Below are positions 46,792-55,808 of a DNA stretch of 64,000 bases, in pieces. The position numbers and the translations under genes were made by a program. Under the pieces are notes generated by a model. The model saw only the letters and a program-made list of their open reading frames with translations, ran no database searches and was not told the origin of the DNA. Positions within the stretch are counted from its first letter, which is position 1; the number at the start of each line of letters is the position of its first letter. This DNA is from Rickettsia tamurae (GTDB lineage Bacteria > Pseudomonadota > Alphaproteobacteria > Rickettsiales > Rickettsiaceae), in NCBI RefSeq assembly GCF_000751075.1, contig NZ_CCMG01000002.1:88009-152008 (forward strand), read 5' to 3'.

Positions 46792-47394
46792 ATGAATATT
46801 AAAGGAAAAGATAAAGTACCTAGCTGTTTTGATGTAGCTAATTATTTTTTAGTATTAGTTGATAGAGAAGCAGGGGATAGTATAACCCAGTTAAAACTGC
46901 AGAAATTAATATATTTTGCTCAAGGCATTCATCTTGCTTTATTTGATAAAGTACTGTTTGAAGAAGAGATCAAGGCTTGGAAACATGGGCCAGTAGTACC
47001 AGCTTTACGCTCAATATTTGGCAGCTTTAGAGATAGTGTAATTCCTCTGCCTTACGAAATAGATTTTGCTATTTATACCAAGCAACAAAAAAAATTACTT
47101 CATAAAGTATATTCTTTTTATGGTGAACATTCAGCTGCTTATTTACGTAATTTAACACATAGACATTCTATTTGGTATGAAGCTATAGAGAAAGCAGATA
47201 ATATTATTACCAAAGAAAAGATAAAGGAATTTTTTAAAGCTAATATAATAAATGATATTAAAGATTATATTTTATCAGTTACTAAGGAAGATATTGCTCA
47301 AATAGAAAACGCTGAAGATGGGTGGTGGATGAACTATGATAGTGGTATACCTGCAGTTGCAATTTTGGAAACGTACCAACCCCAAAATGAGTAA
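46792..47394 (+). CDS. Panacea-domain (SocA-like, DUF4065) antitoxin candidate
   Basis: 200 residues. It has FDVANYFLVLVDREAGDSIT, LKLQKLIYFAQGIHLALF and EEIKAWKHGPVVPALRSIFG, the conserved signatures of the Panacea/DUF4065 family. Panacea proteins are antitoxins with very diverse partner toxins (known from the family). The next frame downstream overlaps its last 59 bases and resembles a YoeB toxin, so this is probably a toxin-antitoxin pair inside the element. Confidence 0.85.
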   Translation: MNIKGKDKVPSCFDVANYFLVLVDREAGDSITQLKLQKLIYFAQGIHLALFDKVLFEEEIKAWKHGPVVPALRSIFGSFRDSVIPLPYEIDFAIYTKQQKKLLHKVYSFYGEHSAAYLRNLTHRHSIWYEAIEKADNIITKEKIKEFFKANIINDIKDYILSVTKEDIAQIENAEDGWWMNYDSGIPAVAILETYQPQNE

Positions 47395-47581
47395 ACGTAT
47401 TAGGCTTTTAATAGATAATATTAGTCTAACCCCTTACACCGGAATAGGGAAACCCGAACCTTTTAAATATGAATTAAGTGGTTTTTAGTCTAGAAGGATA
47501 GATCAAGAACATAGATTGATATATTTTGTTAATGAAAAAAATCAAACTATAGAAATAGAAAGTTGTAAAGGACATTATTAA
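47336..47581 (+). pseudogene. YoeB-like RNase toxin with an amber stop
   Basis: An 81-codon frame from ATG 47336, overlapping the Panacea gene by 59 bases. It has FWKRTNPKMSKRIRLLID, then YTGIGKPEPFKYELSGF, then TAG (47486-47488), then SRRIDQEHRLIYFV and ESCKGHY. In YoeB the position of the stop is a conserved Trp (SGFWSRRI), so TGG became TAG. The catalytic Glu/Arg/His/Tyr region (RRIDQEHRL, GHY) is intact after the stop. YoeB toxins cut mRNA at the ribosome. As it stands the toxin is dead unless the amber is suppressed. Confidence 0.75.
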
Positions 47582-47648
47582 TTTAGTTTGTACCTTAAAA
47601 CAAAAAGCTAAAGCTCTATTTTCGATACTAACTTATCTTAAAAAAATG

Positions 47649-47819
47649 TCAATTTAAATTAGTTTTATTATTCAAAAATAATTGCACCGGCATATTTTCA
47701 CTATTTTCTATAAGGAAATGATAATATTGTTTTGCAAGATCCACAGCATCATAACTACAGCAGGACTGAATAGCAAGTTTTAAACATTCTAGTTTTAACT
47801 CTACATCATTTCTAAACAT
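47649..47819 (-). CDS. Small hypothetical protein
   Basis: 56 residues on the minus strand (MFRNDVELKLECLKLAIQSC...ending NNKTNLN). GGTGAG lies 6 bases before the ATG. Predicted helical; no family recognised. It is convergent with the YoeB-like frame and lies outside the tra gene block. Support is the ribosome site and the coherent amino-acid composition. Confidence 0.5.
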   Translation of the reverse strand: MFRNDVELKLECLKLAIQSCCSYDAVDLAKQYYHFLIENSENMPVQLFLNNKTNLN

Positions 47820-48044
47820 ACACAACTCACCAATAATTTATTTCGTTAATATTAGCAAAATTACTGCTAGTTATCAACAAATTCATGGATAGAGCTATAG
47901 ATTCTATCTCCAGATAAGCACAGTTTTAGATGAATTACAGTTTTTTTTATTATGGCTTAAAACTCCACTGGCAATGTAAAAATTAGGATGTTAATGTCAT
48001 CATTAGTAAAACTTATCTATTAATGGAAATATCACTTAATTAAT
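47820..48044. other. Promoter region upstream of the tra block
   Basis: 225 AT-rich bases between a minus-strand small ORF and traL. No open frame. The tra promoter should be here, but I see no box good enough to name. Confidence 0.4.
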
Positions 48045-48353
48045 ATGAATAATAATTGTGCTAATCAAAGATTATATTGGTCACTCTCTACTCCCCTAAA
48101 ATATATGGCCTTAAGCTTAGATGAGTGGTTAGTTATCTTACTTGGTATAGTACCTGGGATAGTGTTACTAAATAGCGGACATGCTAAGCTTGGGATGATA
48201 TGCATTATAGCTGGAGTTGTACTTTGTTATGCATTTAAGAAGTTTAAGAAATTATCGGAATATTTTGTACTTAAGAGTTATTTAGTCGCTAAGAAATGGC
48301 TATATGCTCCTACTTCTTATCCTAATTTGCTTGGGAAAAAGGTAGGTAAGTAA
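48045..48353 (+). CDS. traL: F-type conjugal transfer protein TraL
   Basis: 102 residues. MNNNCANQRLYWSLSTPLKY, then LDEWLVILLGIVPGIVLLN and a second hydrophobic segment, is the TraL layout (short inner-membrane pilus assembly protein). The stop overlaps the traE start (TAATG), so the two are translationally coupled. It opens the tra gene block. Confidence 0.88.
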   Translation: MNNNCANQRLYWSLSTPLKYMALSLDEWLVILLGIVPGIVLLNSGHAKLGMICIIAGVVLCYAFKKFKKLSEYFVLKSYLVAKKWLYAPTSYPNLLGKKVGK

Positions 48354-48905
48354 TGGATCATTTATTTAAGCAAAGCTCTATTCAGCAGCTAGTTAAGTAT
48401 AATCAGAGATTATTGTTTATCACATTGCTGCTTGCAGTTACGAGTCTTCTTGGGATGATTAAACAGTTAGCACGGAAGAAAAATGGTTATTAATTCCGGC
48501 AATAGAGCCAGATCGTCGGAGATAGTATCGTCCAAGAGCTATCATGAGACCTATCTTAAAGAATGGGCAGTTTTTGTAATGAAAGAATTATTTACTACTT
48601 CGCCAGAAGGAGTAGAGAGGCAAATAGCGGATATGAAGGTGGTATCTAGTAATACAGAGCAATTAGATAAGTTTTTTAAAGAACATTTAGATTTTGTTAA
48701 AGGCTCTAATGTTTCATCAGTATTTTTTCCTAAAAAAGTAAAAGTCATTGCGGATGGAGTATTAATTAACGGCACATTTCGTTATTGGTTTTCCGAGAAT
48801 AAGCATGTCGCAGCTGATAAAACTTATTTATTAACTTACAAGCGAGGAGCTAATCATTTGTTGTTACTTACTGGTATTAAAGAAGAAGAGGTAAATAAGC
48901 AATGA
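48353..48905 (+). pseudogene. traE: F-type pilus assembly protein TraE, twice frameshifted
   Basis: MDHLFKQSSIQQLVKYNQRL and a hydrophobic segment (LLFITLLLAVTSLLGMI) are lost to a shift near 48470. A second phase gives STEEKWLLIPAIEPDRRR, and from about 48520 a third gives VSSKSYHETYLKEWAVFVMK through to 48905. Together they form a normal TraE (inner-membrane anchor plus periplasmic domain with EKWxxxPA and YLxEWA). The 140-codon frame at 48483 is its C-terminal part only. Confidence 0.82.
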
Positions 48906-49369
48906 AGAGTTTGAAGTCAGAATTGCAGATCTTAGTAGTTTTTGTTGGCATAATGCTTGCAAGCTTTAGTAGTAATGCTTATGGGATAAGCTATATGTTA
49001 CATGCTGATTCTTTGTTAGAGCTGCAAATAGCAAAAGACGCTCCAACTAGGATTAATATCGAAGGAGAAAAAATTAATGATATCTTTATTCATCCGCAGG
49101 AAGCTGCGGAAGTAGCTGTACATGATTCAGGCTGTTTATTTATTTTACCGCAGCAGACCCAAGCTAAGCTTTACTTAACCCTAATTGGGGAAAATGGTAC
49201 AGTACAAGATTTAATGCTGAATTTTACTAAAAGCAAACCAACACCGATTAGACTCATTAAGTTTGATTTAGAAAAAGAAGTAACAAAGTTAACTAATAAT
49301 AATGAAGAGAAGCATCATGAATGTAAAAAACAAAAATGTAATAGAAAAAAAATAATAAACAGTGTTTAA
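48902..49369 (+). CDS. traK: TraK-like periplasmic transfer protein, short
   Basis: 155 residues with a signal peptide (LVVFVGIMLASFSSNAYG). TRINIEGEKINDIFIHPQEA and GCLFILPQQTQAKLYLTLIGENG fit the N-terminal domain of TraK, the secretin-like outer-membrane-complex subunit, but the C-terminal domain (~85 residues) is absent. The Lys-rich end (ECKKQKCNRKKI) is not TraK-like and overlaps the pilin-like frame. It is probably truncated. It overlaps the traE stop in ATGA. Confidence 0.7.
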   Translation: MKSLKSELQILVVFVGIMLASFSSNAYGISYMLHADSLLELQIAKDAPTRINIEGEKINDIFIHPQEAAEVAVHDSGCLFILPQQTQAKLYLTLIGENGTVQDLMLNFTKSKPTPIRLIKFDLEKEVTKLTNNNEEKHHECKKQKCNRKKIINSV

Positions 49370-49648
49370 GAATAATATATCCTTTATTGCCAGTATTATT
49401 AATTTTTTGTGTAAATGTAATACTATCTGAAGTAGCTTTAGGAGAAACATTAGAAGGACAGTTAGATCGCATTGGTGGGCTCTCTACCGGTAAACTTAAA
49501 ACTATCGGGATATCCAGGGGCAACGATTTTGTCCTCAATCTGGGCAGTAGTCAGGGGTAATTTAAGGCTTGCTGGAGCAATTGTAGCTATTGGTATTATT
49601 TTAGGATTTTATTTAGAGTGGGTCTCTAGTGGGATGAAAATCAGTTAG
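49317..49648 (+). pseudogene. TraA-like F-type pilin, frameshifted
   Basis: From ATG 49317 the frame is lost at a run of eight A (49345-49352). With seven it reads MNVKNKNVIEKNNKQCLRII and a hydrophobic leader PLLPVLLIFCVNVILSEVAL, then GETLEGQLDRIGGLSTGK. A second break near 49508 leads into GATILSSIWAVVRGNLRLAG, AIVAIGIILGFYLEWVSSGM, the two membrane helices of an F-type pilin. The gene sits between traK and traB. Pilin loss would stop pilus production. Confidence 0.65.
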
Positions 49649-49673
49649 ATAATTAGGATATTGATTAAAAGCA

Positions 49674-50693
49674 ATGGATCAAGAGTTCAATAAGCAGGAA
49701 GAATTACAAAGTACAGTAGAGGACCATAAATTACCATCTACATTTAGTAAAAGATTATCAGGACTCATAGAGATAATTAAAAACAGACCATTAGTAACTC
49801 TAGCTTGCATAGGCGTAATAATGCTTTTGGTGTTTTATGGATTGTCAGAAAGTGAGGTCAAAACTTCCCGAGGTTTACAAGAAGATAGACAATCAAGGGA
49901 AATATCCGGAATAGAAAAGGCCATAGATCCAAGGGCTAAATGGACTGCAGAAATATTAAATGAAGTTAAAAACATGCAGAATCATTTAGAGAAGCTAATA
50001 GAGAATAAATATTTAGAAACTAAAACTAAAATTGATGATTTTAGTCAAAAGTTAGAATCATTAGAGAAGCCTCATGAAGAAACTATATTATATGATGGCA
50101 ATGATTTTAATAATAATCAAAAAATAGAAGATTTACTAGATAATAACTTTGAGCAAAGCATTGTTGCTGCTCCTACTGCTCCAGTAAAAAGATTACTTGG
50201 CTATGTAAAAAGAGCTGACTTAAGGATAAAAAAAGACGTTAAAGATTATATTACTACCGGCAGCTTTGCAAGAGGGGTGCTGCTTACTGGAGTAGTAGTT
50301 GGAACCGGCACTAATAACTCAGCATCTCCTGAGCCAATAATGATAAGGCTTGTTGATACAGCTATTTTTTCTAAAGGGTATAAAACGGAGCAAATCAAAG
50401 AAGCAATTTTAATTGGTTCTTGCACTGGGGATATTTCATCAGAGCGGGCTAGTTTTGATTTAAAAGATAATAAAGAGGCTGACAAAGTAGATAGATTACT
50501 GCCACCAACTACTACTGATTATTCGCAAAAGGCAGCAAATTATAGTAATTATCAAAATTATTCTGGGAATAAAGTGACAAGTTTTTCTAAGGCAAAAACT
50601 AAATTGCAAGAACGTTTTATTAAGAATAATGATGATTATGAAATGACAGATATTGATTTGCAATCAGAACAACAATATCCGGGTAATTTTTAA
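49674..50693 (+). CDS. traB: F-type pilus assembly protein TraB, short form
   Basis: 339 residues against ~450-470 for TraB. One N-terminal membrane segment (LVTLACIGVIMLLVFYGL), a coiled region (NHLEKLIENKYLETKTKIDD), then the TraB/VirB10-like core with SFARGVLLTGVVVGTG, PIMIRLVDTAIFSKGY and EAILIGSCTGDISSERA. The usual continuation after SSERA is absent and the sequence goes straight to a hydrophilic tail (VDRLLPPTTTDYSQKAAN), so an internal deletion is likely. TraB links inner and outer membranes in the secretion channel. The stop overlaps the traV start (TAATG). Confidence 0.85.
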   Translation: MDQEFNKQEELQSTVEDHKLPSTFSKRLSGLIEIIKNRPLVTLACIGVIMLLVFYGLSESEVKTSRGLQEDRQSREISGIEKAIDPRAKWTAEILNEVKNMQNHLEKLIENKYLETKTKIDDFSQKLESLEKPHEETILYDGNDFNNNQKIEDLLDNNFEQSIVAAPTAPVKRLLGYVKRADLRIKKDVKDYITTGSFARGVLLTGVVVGTGTNNSASPEPIMIRLVDTAIFSKGYKTEQIKEAILIGSCTGDISSERASFDLKDNKEADKVDRLLPPTTTDYSQKAANYSNYQNYSGNKVTSFSKAKTKLQERFIKNNDDYEMTDIDLQSEQQYPGNF

Positions 50694-50933
50694 TGAATAA
50701 TAAAATAATTAATCTGCTGTTTGTTATTAATGTTAAGCTTTATCGCTTCTGGTTGTAAATTGATGCCATATAGGAATGATTTTGATTGCCCGCTGCCCCA
50801 AGGACTAAAATGTAAATCTTTATATGAAGTAAATAAAATGGCTGATTTTGATATGTTCAATCCAAATAATAATGATAAGTATAATTTTAAATCTAGATGC
50901 TTTGGAAGGTATAATAATGACATCAGGAATTGA
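50693..50933 (+). pseudogene. traV: TraV lipoprotein, frameshifted and truncated
   Basis: MNNKIINLL opens the frame; one surplus T shifts it before LLMLSFIASGCKLMPYRNDF, where ASGC is the lipobox. CPLPQGLKCKSLYEVNKMAD is a TraV-like core, but the frame ends after ~70 codons, against ~170 in TraV. The last codons overlap the traC start. TraV would form the outer-membrane ring with TraK and TraB. Confidence 0.78.
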
Positions 50934-53436
50934 TAAAGATTTTGCTCGGGAAAGACTAGCTAAACATTTTGTTTATGAATCATATGATGAGGAGAGTAGC
51001 TTGTTTTTTAATAGAGCTTCAGTAGGATTTGTCCTGCTTGGCTGGCCACTGGTTGGGGCAAGCTTGCAAGCTCAAGGAGAGATAGCTGAATTTTTAAAAA
51101 GTGAAGAGAATTTACCGGCAGGCAGTAGTTTTCAAATATTGATGATTGGCTCTGATCATATAAGAGAATATCTAGATAACTGGCAATTACATAGAAAAGG
51201 TACAATCTTTACTGAGCTTAGCAGTAGAAGAGTAAAGTTTCTAGAGCAAAAAGCAAAGGAAGAGGGAAATATCAAAGATGTCGTTTTATTAATTTCAGTC
51301 ACTATTCCGACGCTGACGATTGATATTAATGAGATGATACGAAGAAGAGAAGTATTGCAAGATACATTTAAATCAATTGGTCTTACTACTTATAATGTTG
51401 AGGCAACATTGCTATTAAAATTTGTCCGTTTAATATTTGGCTGGAGAGAAGAAGAGCATCCTGAAATTAACCCTTATGAAATATTATCTGAGCAGATTTT
51501 ACCTGGTAATTTTTCTTTATATGAAAAGGAAGATTATGTAAGTCTTAATGATAATCAAATATTTATAAGCTTAGAGGCAGGAAAAAGACCTTCTGAGTGG
51601 CGTTTATCAGCTATGGATTTGTTTTTAGGTAACGCGCTAAGACGAGATGAATATATTAGAGCAAATTTTTTAATTCATTTTGGTTTGCAGATTATACCAA
51701 ATCAGTTAGTGGCTAAAACATCTGCTATTACCAAAAGAGAAGCTTTAGAGAGAAATATTAATGCTGGGATGGGAAAATTCTTTCCTAATTTGCAGCTAGA
51801 AGCACAAGATTTAGCAGGAGCAGTAGCGTGCTTGCAAAGCGGTGATAGAGTAGTAAATATCCACTTAAATGTCATGATGTGGGATCAGAAGAATAAAGCC
51901 AAAGGATCAGCATCACAGTTTTGCTCACAGCTTCGTCGAAGTGGCTGGTATTTTGTCCCTTGTAAATATGATCATTTAGCGGTGGTACTTGCTAGTTTAC
52001 CGATGCAATTAGTTGAAGCCATACCAAATTCTTTAGCCTCTCAGTTTAATAGATTCAATAATATATTTAACAAAAAGATTCGGGGAGTCGGCGTAGCATT
52101 ATCAAATCTTGGTAGAGGCATAAGGACTATTGCCTCAGAAAGTAAGGTGTTACTTCCTATCATTGGTGAATGGAAAGGGGATTTGAGCTCTCCTGGTATG
52201 CTACTTACTGGTAGAAGGGGACAGATTATGTATTGGTCTCCATTTGGTTCAGCATTAATTGGCTCAAATTTATATAACAGAGCTACAACTCCAAATGAGA
52301 ATTTTAATCTTTGTATAGCAGGAGTACCAGGATCTGGTAAATCAGTATTTATGCAGGAGTTAATGCTATCGATTTTGGGTATAGGCGGCAAAGTATTTGT
52401 TCTTTATTATGGTAGATCATTTAAAAGAACTTGCTTATTATTAGGTGGTAATTATATAGAGTTTGATGTGAAAAATCCGCTATCAATTAATCCATTTTCA
52501 GAAATTCCAGCAGGCGGCAGCGAAGACTCAATTGAAGCACAAGCAGATTTTCTTGCAAGTTTTCCATCGATTTTAGCGACCATGGCAGCTCCACAATATG
52601 GCACTAATGATTTGCAACAACCAATGCTACAAAAAGCGTTAATAGCCGTGTGGCAAGAAAAAGGCAATAAAGCTGAGATAACTGACATAGCAGATTGGCT
52701 TTTGCTACGAGAAGAATCATATGCACAGGAACTTGGTAATATGTTGTTTCCATTTACCAGAGATGGTCAATATGGCAAATTTTTCAGTAACAAGGCACAA
52801 TTATCACTAAACTCAGATATAGTAGTAATTGAAACTGATCATCTTCGTAGTAGCCCAGGGCTACTTGCAGTGATCGTGCAAATCATGATTGTTCATATTA
52901 ACCAGAGCATGGTTAAAGGTGATAGGAAGCGTCCCTTTCTAATCATGATTGATGAAGCATGGAAATTACTATCTGGCAAGAGATCTGGAGAATTTATTGA
53001 AGAAGCAGGAAGAATAGCAAGAAAATATAATGGCTCAATTACTCTTGCTACTCAGCAATTAACTGATTACTTCAGGGAAGCAGGATCTGCTGCAGAAAAG
53101 GCATTTGAGAACTCATCACATAAAGTTATTCTTAAGCAAAATCCTGAGAGCTTTAAAGCAATGAGAGCAAACCCTAAGCTTGCAGGTTTTGTTGATGAAG
53201 ATTGGAAGCTAAATTTACTGCAATCAATTCATTCAAACCCGCCGCATTATAGTGAAGCAGCGATTTATGGACCTAATGTCCATGGAGTTGTAGCAAGGTT
53301 AATGTTAGACCCATTTACTCTGATGCTAACATCTACTAATGCTAGGGATTACCAAGCTATAGAGGGTAGAATGATTCAAGGCTTAAATGCAACGGATGCA
53401 ATTAATAGTATCATGGAAGAGCGAGGCTTGGCTTAA
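50917..53436 (+). CDS. traC: F-type T4SS ATPase TraC (VirB4-like)
   Basis: 839 residues from ATG 50917 (GGAAGG 8 bases upstream; an upstream ATG at 50848 lies in traV and adds non-conserved residues). The N-terminal TraC domain has FNRASVGFVLLGWPLVGA, the middle has KRTCLLLGGNYIEFDVKNPL, and the ATPase has Walker A AGVPGSGKSVFMQELM (~468-483) and Walker B RPFLIMIDEAWKLLSG (~675-690), then ATQQLTDYF. It powers pilus assembly at the inner membrane. Intact, and the longest intact tra gene in the window. Confidence 0.96.
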   Translation: MTSGIDKDFARERLAKHFVYESYDEESSLFFNRASVGFVLLGWPLVGASLQAQGEIAEFLKSEENLPAGSSFQILMIGSDHIREYLDNWQLHRKGTIFTELSSRRVKFLEQKAKEEGNIKDVVLLISVTIPTLTIDINEMIRRREVLQDTFKSIGLTTYNVEATLLLKFVRLIFGWREEEHPEINPYEILSEQILPGNFSLYEKEDYVSLNDNQIFISLEAGKRPSEWRLSAMDLFLGNALRRDEYIRANFLIHFGLQIIPNQLVAKTSAITKREALERNINAGMGKFFPNLQLEAQDLAGAVACLQSGDRVVNIHLNVMMWDQKNKAKGSASQFCSQLRRSGWYFVPCKYDHLAVVLASLPMQLVEAIPNSLASQFNRFNNIFNKKIRGVGVALSNLGRGIRTIASESKVLLPIIGEWKGDLSSPGMLLTGRRGQIMYWSPFGSALIGSNLYNRATTPNENFNLCIAGVPGSGKSVFMQELMLSILGIGGKVFVLYYGRSFKRTCLLLGGNYIEFDVKNPLSINPFSEIPAGGSEDSIEAQADFLASFPSILATMAAPQYGTNDLQQPMLQKALIAVWQEKGNKAEITDIADWLLLREESYAQELGNMLFPFTRDGQYGKFFSNKAQLSLNSDIVVIETDHLRSSPGLLAVIVQIMIVHINQSMVKGDRKRPFLIMIDEAWKLLSGKRSGEFIEEAGRIARKYNGSITLATQQLTDYFREAGSAAEKAFENSSHKVILKQNPESFKAMRANPKLAGFVDEDWKLNLLQSIHSNPPHYSEAAIYGPNVHGVVARLMLDPFTLMLTSTNARDYQAIEGRMIQGLNATDAINSIMEERGLA

Positions 53437-53450
53437 AGTGATTAGAAAAT

Positions 53451-54110
53451 ATGGGAAGATATTTAGCTCTAAAAATTATTATAATCAGCTTTTTTATTTT
53501 ATTTTTAGCTATATTGCAAGTCAGTAATGTTAATGCAGATGGTGTTAATAAGCTTGGCAAAAGTAAAAGCAGTAAAATATTAGATTATGGTGTTAGAGGT
53601 CATATATTTCCAATTATTGAAGAATCTTTACTAGAGATAATTATGGCGAGGCTCAAAATAGCAGAGCAAAATGGTGCATTAGAGAAAATGCAGGAAGAAT
53701 TTAAAAATAAAGTACAGCAAAAAATCTCTAGACCAACTGCTATCTTAACTTTAGCAAAAACAAGCATAAACCGAAATTGGCACTATGATCCGAGCTTTAT
53801 ACAAAAGACAGATATAAAAGATCAAGCGGGAAAGATCATAGTAAAAGCTGGAACAAGTGTAAATCCTTTAGAAAAAATATTAATATTTATTGATGGAGAT
53901 GATGAGCAGCAGATTAAGTGGAGTAACTCAAAAATAGGAAAATTAGTACTCACGAGTGGCAATCCTATTAAGCTGGCAAAAAAGTTAAATAAGCCAGTGT
54001 TTTTTGATCAAGGTGGCGTGCTTACTACTCGTTTTAAAATAAAAGCAGTACCGGCTATTGCCTGTCAGGAAGGCAAATTACTTAAAATTAGCGAAATCAA
54101 GATTAATTGA
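53451..54110 (+). CDS. traW: F-type pilus assembly protein TraW
   Basis: 219 residues with a signal peptide (LKIIIISFFILFLAILQVSN, cleaved near VNADG). It has HIFPIIEESLLEIIMARLK, NRNWHYDPSFIQKTDIKD, AGTSVNPLEKILIFIDGDD and KPVFFDQGGVLTTRFKIKAV followed by PAI, the conserved TraW order. It is a periplasmic pilus assembly protein. Intact. 14 bases after traC. Confidence 0.92.
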   Translation: MGRYLALKIIIISFFILFLAILQVSNVNADGVNKLGKSKSSKILDYGVRGHIFPIIEESLLEIIMARLKIAEQNGALEKMQEEFKNKVQQKISRPTAILTLAKTSINRNWHYDPSFIQKTDIKDQAGKIIVKAGTSVNPLEKILIFIDGDDEQQIKWSNSKIGKLVLTSGNPIKLAKKLNKPVFFDQGGVLTTRFKIKAVPAIACQEGKLLKISEIKIN

Positions 54111-54175
54111 AATATTATAGTATTTGAGTAAAAATTAAGGTGTGAATAAAAACTGATAAAATCCGGAGGTAATCT

Positions 54176-54382
54176 ATGAAGAAGTGGCAATTGCCAGAAG
54201 CAAAGAAAAATTTAGAAAAGATAATAGATCATGTATTACAAGGTCGGGTGCAAGCAATAGTAAAATCTAGTGGAGAAGTAGTATATCTAATCGCAGGTGA
54301 GAAAAATAATATGATAGCAGAGCAACCAAAGGTAGTTTATCAAGCAAATACAGATTTAATAACTTCTAAAATACACAAGTAA
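54176..54382 (+). CDS. Phd/YefM-family antitoxin-like protein
   Basis: 68 residues. MKKWQLPEAKKNLEKIIDHV, then GRVQAIVKSSGEVVYLIAGE, is the N-terminal DNA-binding fold of Phd/YefM antitoxins (W-x-L-xEAK...I..SGE.V..I). GGAGG lies 8 bases upstream. There is no toxin gene next to it: it lies between traW and traU. YefM is the usual partner of YoeB, and a broken YoeB-like gene lies 6.6 kb upstream in the same element, so this may be a separated partner or a stand-alone regulator of tra genes (inference). Confidence 0.75.
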   Translation: MKKWQLPEAKKNLEKIIDHVLQGRVQAIVKSSGEVVYLIAGEKNNMIAEQPKVVYQANTDLITSKIHK

Positions 54383-54384
54383 TA

Positions 54385-55353
54385 ATGAAATTAATAATGT
54401 TTATTATAATTATTTTGCTTGGTAATTATAGTTATGCATCGATTGGCTGCGTAGGAAGATTTGTAAATCCAATCACTGATGTTTGCTGGAAATGTTTATT
54501 TCCAATTACTATCGGAGGAGTAAAAATTGTGTCAAGTTCTATGGCTGATACTAATAACCCAAGGCAAATTGTTTGTTTTTGCCCTAAGCCTTCGATTCCG
54601 ATGCCGGTTCCTGGAATTCCAATTGGATTCTGGGAGCCGGTAAGACTGGTGGATGTAACTAAATCTCCGATGTGTATGGTAAGCCTTGGAGGCATTAATC
54701 TTGGTACCAGCATGCAAAAAGGTGTTAAGGATGACATAGAGGGAAGTAGCTTTTATCATGTTCACTGGTATATATATCAGGTTATTTACTGGCTTGAGAT
54801 CTTACTTGATTTTGCCTGTTTAGAGATGTCACAAGTAGATATCGCATATTTAACTGAATTTGATCCATTATGGGGAGATGATAATAAGGCTGCTATATTA
54901 AATCCTGAAAGTTTATTATTTGGAAGTATTACAGCTCAATCAGCTTGCATAGCTGATTGCATTAGCTCTAGTTCTGGTAATCTTTCTAACGATGTAATGT
55001 TTTGGTGTTCAGGCTGTCAAGGTTCTCTTTATCCATTTACCGGTACAACTAGCTCTCATAATGGCGGAGTTGGAACTTCTGCATTAATAGTAGCTAAATT
55101 TATGGCTAAGTTACATAGGCAGTTGTTATTATGGGGATATATGGGGAGTAGCGGATTATGCGGTAAATATCCAACGCCAATAATCAAGAAGGGCCAATAT
55201 AGACTGCAGATGACTTACCCAATCCCTGCAATTCATTCTTGTAAAAAAATTGGCGAGACTGAAACTACCTGGCAGGGTGCACGCGAATTCCCAGTTAAAG
55301 GTGAGGATTTTGGTCATTTGATTTGGCGTAAAAGAAATTGCTGCCTCTTTTAA
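54385..55353 (+). CDS. traU: F-type transfer protein TraU
   Basis: 322 residues with a signal peptide (MKLIMFIIIILLGNYSYA). Cys-rich TraU core: GCVGRFVNPITDVCWKCLFP, ITIGGV, QIVCFCPKP, IPIGFWEPVRLVDVTKSPMC, then CIADCISSSSG and CSGCQGSLYPFTG. It acts in the periplasm in mating-pair formation. Two bases from the antitoxin-like stop. Intact. Confidence 0.94.
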   Translation: MKLIMFIIIILLGNYSYASIGCVGRFVNPITDVCWKCLFPITIGGVKIVSSSMADTNNPRQIVCFCPKPSIPMPVPGIPIGFWEPVRLVDVTKSPMCMVSLGGINLGTSMQKGVKDDIEGSSFYHVHWYIYQVIYWLEILLDFACLEMSQVDIAYLTEFDPLWGDDNKAAILNPESLLFGSITAQSACIADCISSSSGNLSNDVMFWCSGCQGSLYPFTGTTSSHNGGVGTSALIVAKFMAKLHRQLLLWGYMGSSGLCGKYPTPIIKKGQYRLQMTYPIPAIHSCKKIGETETTWQGAREFPVKGEDFGHLIWRKRNCCLF

Positions 55354-55385
55354 GGCTATAATGATATGACAAGATACAGAAAAAT

Positions 55386-55808
55386 ATGCAATTTAACCTA
55401 AAAACAATAATTTTAACTAGTTTACTAATTCTAGGTAGCACAAATGCTTTGGCAGAACAAGAAAAATTATTACAGAAGATAATACAGCCTAAAACATATA
55501 ATCAAATCTATATTTTTGTCTCATTTTCAATGCCGGATTCAGCATTAAAGAGTTATTATATTGAAGCAGAACAAAAAGGCATAAGACTTGTAATGCGAGG
55601 TTTAAAAAATAATTCTTTTTTAGAAACTAAAGCAAAAGCCGATGAAATTAATATTAGTTTTGATATTAATCCAAATCTATTTGAGGAATATCAAATTACT
55701 TCTGTACCAGCAATAATAGTGAATAGTGAAGGCACGGGAGTAAAAAGACTAACTGGTCACATATCATTACATGATGCATTAGAAATTATGAACAAAGAAA
55801 ATTCATGA
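55386..55808 (+). CDS. trbC: F-type pilus assembly protein TrbC
   Basis: 140 residues with a signal peptide (IILTSLLILGSTNALA). It has QIYIFVSFSMPDSALKSYYI, IRLVMRGLKNNS, INPNLFEEYQITSVPAIIV (thioredoxin-like cis-Pro segment) and GHISLHDALE, all typical of F-type TrbC. Periplasmic, works with TraW and TraU. The stop overlaps the traN start in ATGA. Intact. Confidence 0.93.
   Translation: MQFNLKTIILTSLLILGSTNALAEQEKLLQKIIQPKTYNQIYIFVSFSMPDSALKSYYIEAEQKGIRLVMRGLKNNSFLETKAKADEINISFDINPNLFEEYQITSVPAIIVNSEGTGVKRLTGHISLHDALEIMNKENS

Noticed and set aside
50848..50916. Upstream start for traC
   Set aside because: The extra 23 residues overlap traV in another phase and are not conserved-looking; GGAAGG fits ATG 50917.
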